A model generated the notes under the pieces. It made no database searches and was not told where the DNA came from. It worked only from the letters and a program-made list of their open reading frames with translations. Shown one piece after another: positions 61,630 to 64,000 of a DNA stretch of 64,000 nucleotides (position 1 is the stretch's first letter; every line of letters starts with the position of its first letter). The DNA is taken from assembly GCA_016713925.1 (NCBI GenBank), contig JADJOH010000007.1, forward strand, positions 545,501-609,500, written 5' to 3'. This stretch comes from Bacteroidota bacterium. GTDB taxonomy: Bacteria; Bacteroidota; Bacteroidia; AKYH767-A; OLB10. A program made the translations under genes and the position numbers.

Positions 61630-62981
61630 CCATAGAAAGAACCAGATGCCTTAAGCTTTGCGGCTACCTTAAACAGTTCTGAAGTGGATGTATATACCAT
61701 CCCGCAGTATCAGCGTCCCTTATACGGAGCACGAAAACTACGAGGTGCTGTGGGAAGACCTTACGGATGCTTATGCAGAGTATCTTAAAGCATTACCCGG
61801 ATTCTTTCTCTGCTTTCCTTCGTGAGTACACTCAGTTCATAGTGATTGTGGCAGACGATTATGGAAAAGCCTGGGACTTGTTCATTGGCTTAAACGGAAA
61901 AGGTGAGCCACTAAACCCTACCGATTTAGTGAAAGCTTATGTGTGTGGCAGGTCCGATATTGGTGAGCAGGCAGGGCAGATATGGGAGGAAAAAATATTG
62001 CCATTAAAGGGCGATTCAACAGCATATCTTTTGTTCCTTTCCCGATATAAAGCGAAGAAGTTTGTTACCGAGAATGCCTTATTCAAGGAGATTACCAAAC
62101 TCTATCCAACTACTCTTACTACCCTAGATATTGCTGACAACAGTGAAATATTCCATTGGTTCTGGCATGTAGATATTGATAGCATTCCTAAGCATTTCTC
62201 AGATGGTTTAACTATCACTTCCGATGCAAGAAAGGCGTTACGTGTGCTGCGGGATTTGGGTCGCAGAGATTTTACTTCCTTGCTCTTTCAATATGCAGCT
62301 GCCTTTGGTAAGAAGGCCATTTTTGAAGAAGCATTACTGCGAATGCTGGCAGCTTATCAAATCAGGATGGCCATTTCAAGAAAGCGGTCAAGGGAAAGAA
62401 AGTTTGTGGGTTGGTTCAGTGGCGTTGATTTTTGCAAGCCGGAAGAAGGTGATTCTGAAAGCGAAACAGAAGCGTTGAAGCTACCTAAGCAACGGGTCAA
62501 TGCGTTGATTGCAAGAACACTAAGGGCTGATGCACCTGATGATGCCACATTTGAAACGCTGGTAAAAATTGCAGGTTACCATGGTAACTATCCGGCTCGT
62601 ATTATCTTGAGGCATCATGAAGAAGGTGAACGTGGTAACAGAAGCATTCTGGATTATCAGCTGGAACATCTGATGCCCCAAACCGGCACCGATTTTTGGT
62701 ATGCTGAAGCAGGTGTAGTAGATGATGCCGGTGAGATTGATACGGATGCTTACAATGCGCTGGTCCATAACATCGGGAACCTCTTTGTGATTGATCCTGC
62801 CACCAACAATGAGGTGAAGAATTTTGAATACAGTGTAAAGAAGAGTTTCTACCAGGAGCATTTAAAGGATTGGTCCATTGCTCGTATAACTGCCGATCCG
62901 AAAACCGATTGGAAGAAACAAGACATTGAAACCAGAGCAGAAAAGATTGCAGAATGGGCTAAACAATATTGGGTATTATGA
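61630..62981 (+). pseudogene. GmrSD-type (DUF262/DUF1524) restriction gene, decayed, inside the BREX operon
   Basis: The opening (EPDALSFAATLNSSEVDVYT, then IPQYQRP) and the later part (VADDYGKAWDLFIGLNGKGE, LNPTDLVKAYVCGR) are those of DUF262/GmrS. The C-terminal DUF1524/GmrD HNH-like domain keeps LEHLMPQTG and HNIGNLFVIDP. The middle of DUF262, including the catalytic DGQQR motif, is absent: the chain passes from WEDLTDAYAEYL straight to SFSAFLREYTQF. There are also shifts near 61735 and 61780, and the start codon looks lost (ATAG). The longest open part is 61767-62981. Type IV GmrSD enzymes cut modified phage DNA, complementing BREX. This copy is probably inactive. Confidence 0.7.
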
Positions 62982-64000
62982 TTTATCAGGGGAAAGAAAT
63001 AGAAATACTATCCAGAAAATCGGTGTTTGGAAAACAAATAGCCGAGGTAAAGATATTGTCCACCGGAGAGGTAAAATCTGTTCCTTTTTCTGAGTTGTCG
63101 GATGAAAAGAAAGTTCCCACCGATGCAGAGATAGCATTCAAAGCAATAGCCGCTAAAATAAAAAGCGAGGTTTTTAAGCAAGCCATGCTTGCACCCATCG
63201 AGAGCAATATTGTGCCGCTGCCGCATCAGATTTTGGCTGTGGAAAAAGTGATGGCTGGGCAGTTCCTGCGTTTCCTGATTGCAGATGAGGTGGGTATGGG
63301 TAAAACCATTGAAACTGGCCTGGTGCTAAAAGAGTTGAAGTTGCGAGGCATTGCCAAACGCACCTTGATTGTAGTTCCCAAATCAGCCATGGGTCAATGG
63401 CAGCAGGAAATGAAGAAGCATTTCAATGAGCTGTTTCATATTTACGATACAGATTACATCAATACCGTGAGCCGCACATTTGCGAGGCTCGAAGTTGATA
63501 ATGAAATCAACCTCTTCACCCAACACAATCAGATCATCGTTTCGATGGATGCCTTAAAGCCCATTGAAACACGGCAAGGATGGAACAAGCAAAAGGTAGA
63601 AGAATATAACCGATACAGGATACAAAGTGTACTGGAAGCAGAATTTGATTTACTGGTGATAGACGAGTGCCACAAAGTAGGTGGTAGCAGTACACAGGTA
63701 GGCCGCTTCCAAATGGCCGATGTGTTGTGCAATGCCATACCCAATGTGCTGTTGCTTTCAGCAACACCCCACAGAGGAAAGAGTGACCACTTCCGCAGGA
63801 TACTGCAATTGCTGAATGCGGATGCATTTGCAGGGGAAGGCATGCCAACCATACCGGAATTGGAGCCTTATGTAGTTCGCACTGAAAAAAGACAGGCGAT
63901 TGACTACAATGGCAAACCCCTTTTCAATAAACGGCACACGAAGAAGATTGAAGTTGTTTACAATGATGTCAGCCACCGCAAGCAAAAAGCCCTATACGAT
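62978..64000 (+). CDS. brxHII: BREX-3 helicase BrxHII, N-terminal part (gene cut by window edge)
   Basis: 341 codons are visible, open to the window edge. It is a SNF2/DEAD-like superfamily 2 helicase: LPHQILAVEKVM (Q-like motif), Walker A ADEVGMGKTIETG, TLIVVPKSAMGQWQQE (Ia), VIDECHKVGG (DEAH-type box, DECH) and LLLSATPHRGK (motif III). In type 3 BREX this gene follows pglX and precedes pglZ and brxA, which would lie just outside. Its ATG overlaps the GmrSD stop as ATGA, so the inserted gene was coupled to it. The frame is unbroken here. Confidence 0.85.
   Translation, partial: MIYQGKEIEILSRKSVFGKQIAEVKILSTGEVKSVPFSELSDEKKVPTDAEIAFKAIAAKIKSEVFKQAMLAPIESNIVPLPHQILAVEKVMAGQFLRFLIADEVGMGKTIETGLVLKELKLRGIAKRTLIVVPKSAMGQWQQEMKKHFNELFHIYDTDYINTVSRTFARLEVDNEINLFTQHNQIIVSMDALKPIETRQGWNKQKVEEYNRYRIQSVLEAEFDLLVIDECHKVGGSSTQVGRFQMADVLCNAIPNVLLLSATPHRGKSDHFRRILQLLNADAFAGEGMPTIPELEPYVVRTEKRQAIDYNGKPLFNKRHTKKIEVVYNDVSHRKQKALYD

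Overview
The window looks like an AT-rich chromosomal segment of an environmental Bacteroidota, probably of the Chitinophagales/Sphingobacteriales type. I infer this from proteins with type IX secretion (T9SS) sorting tails, SBBP-repeat, FISUMP and CotH surface proteins, many ECF sigma/anti-sigma pairs, DUF4407 and GIY-YIG genes, and AT-rich leaders. There is no rRNA, no convincing tRNA and no CRISPR array.

Layout. 0-7.5 kb: an MFS transporter tail, an FkbM-type methyltransferase, a CotH/lamin-tail secreted protein with a broken sorting tail, a T9SS protein, and a GIY-YIG cassette bounded by an 11-bp repeat that occurs four times in the window. 7.6-9.8 kb: a four-gene minus-strand operon (DUF4258-like, HNH, unknown, DUF4407). 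10.1-14.8 kb: module 1 (ECF sigma, membrane anti-sigma with TPR, membrane TPR-CHAT protease). 15-20 kb: a frameshifted HNH gene, a GC-richer lamin-tail/SprB/FISUMP surface protein and serine-recombinase debris. 20.4-32.5 kb: module 2, one co-directional minus-strand array read as CHAT remnant, TPR-CHAT2, TPR-CHAT1, ECF sigma, anti-sigma, papain-like protease with MORN repeats, M48 protease with TPR. 34.4-42.1 kb: module 3 (ECF sigma, TPR anti-sigma, a Kelch/T9SS protein, and a divergent TPR-CHAT with a C-terminal membrane anchor). 42-49 kb: a 27-aa microprotein, a LytTR-like protein, an HEPN-like RNxxxH protein, a lipoprotein and a very large SBBP/Ig/cohesin/dockerin/T9SS protein. 49.3-54 kb: a large serine recombinase and accessory genes including DUF2130. 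54.3-64 kb: an XRE regulator followed by a type 3 BREX operon (brxF, brxC, a small unknown gene, pglX, a decayed GmrSD-type gene, brxHII) that runs off the right edge.

Main themes. Caspase-like CHAT proteins with TPR sensors recur beside ECF sigma/anti-sigma pairs in three places within about 32 kb. This suggests a proteolysis-linked transcriptional switch, by analogy with TPR-CHAT/Csx30/sigma of type III-E CRISPR but with no CRISPR here. In module 2 the CHAT effector halves are nearly identical at the DNA level while the TPR halves differ. The second theme is phage defence: BREX-3 with an embedded GmrSD remnant behind a recombinase.

Caution on sequence quality. At least fifteen genes are interrupted by single-base shifts, mostly at A/T or G/C runs, with recognisable protein resuming in another frame. 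That pattern is more typical of uncorrected long-read assembly than of real decay. A few breaks are not of this kind: a 5-bp duplication in the module 1 anti-sigma, an in-frame TGA in the module 1 sigma, large in-frame deletions in CHAT3 and GmrSD, and a lost sorting domain in the CotH gene. Split genes are listed as their open segments, and the evidence says how they join.
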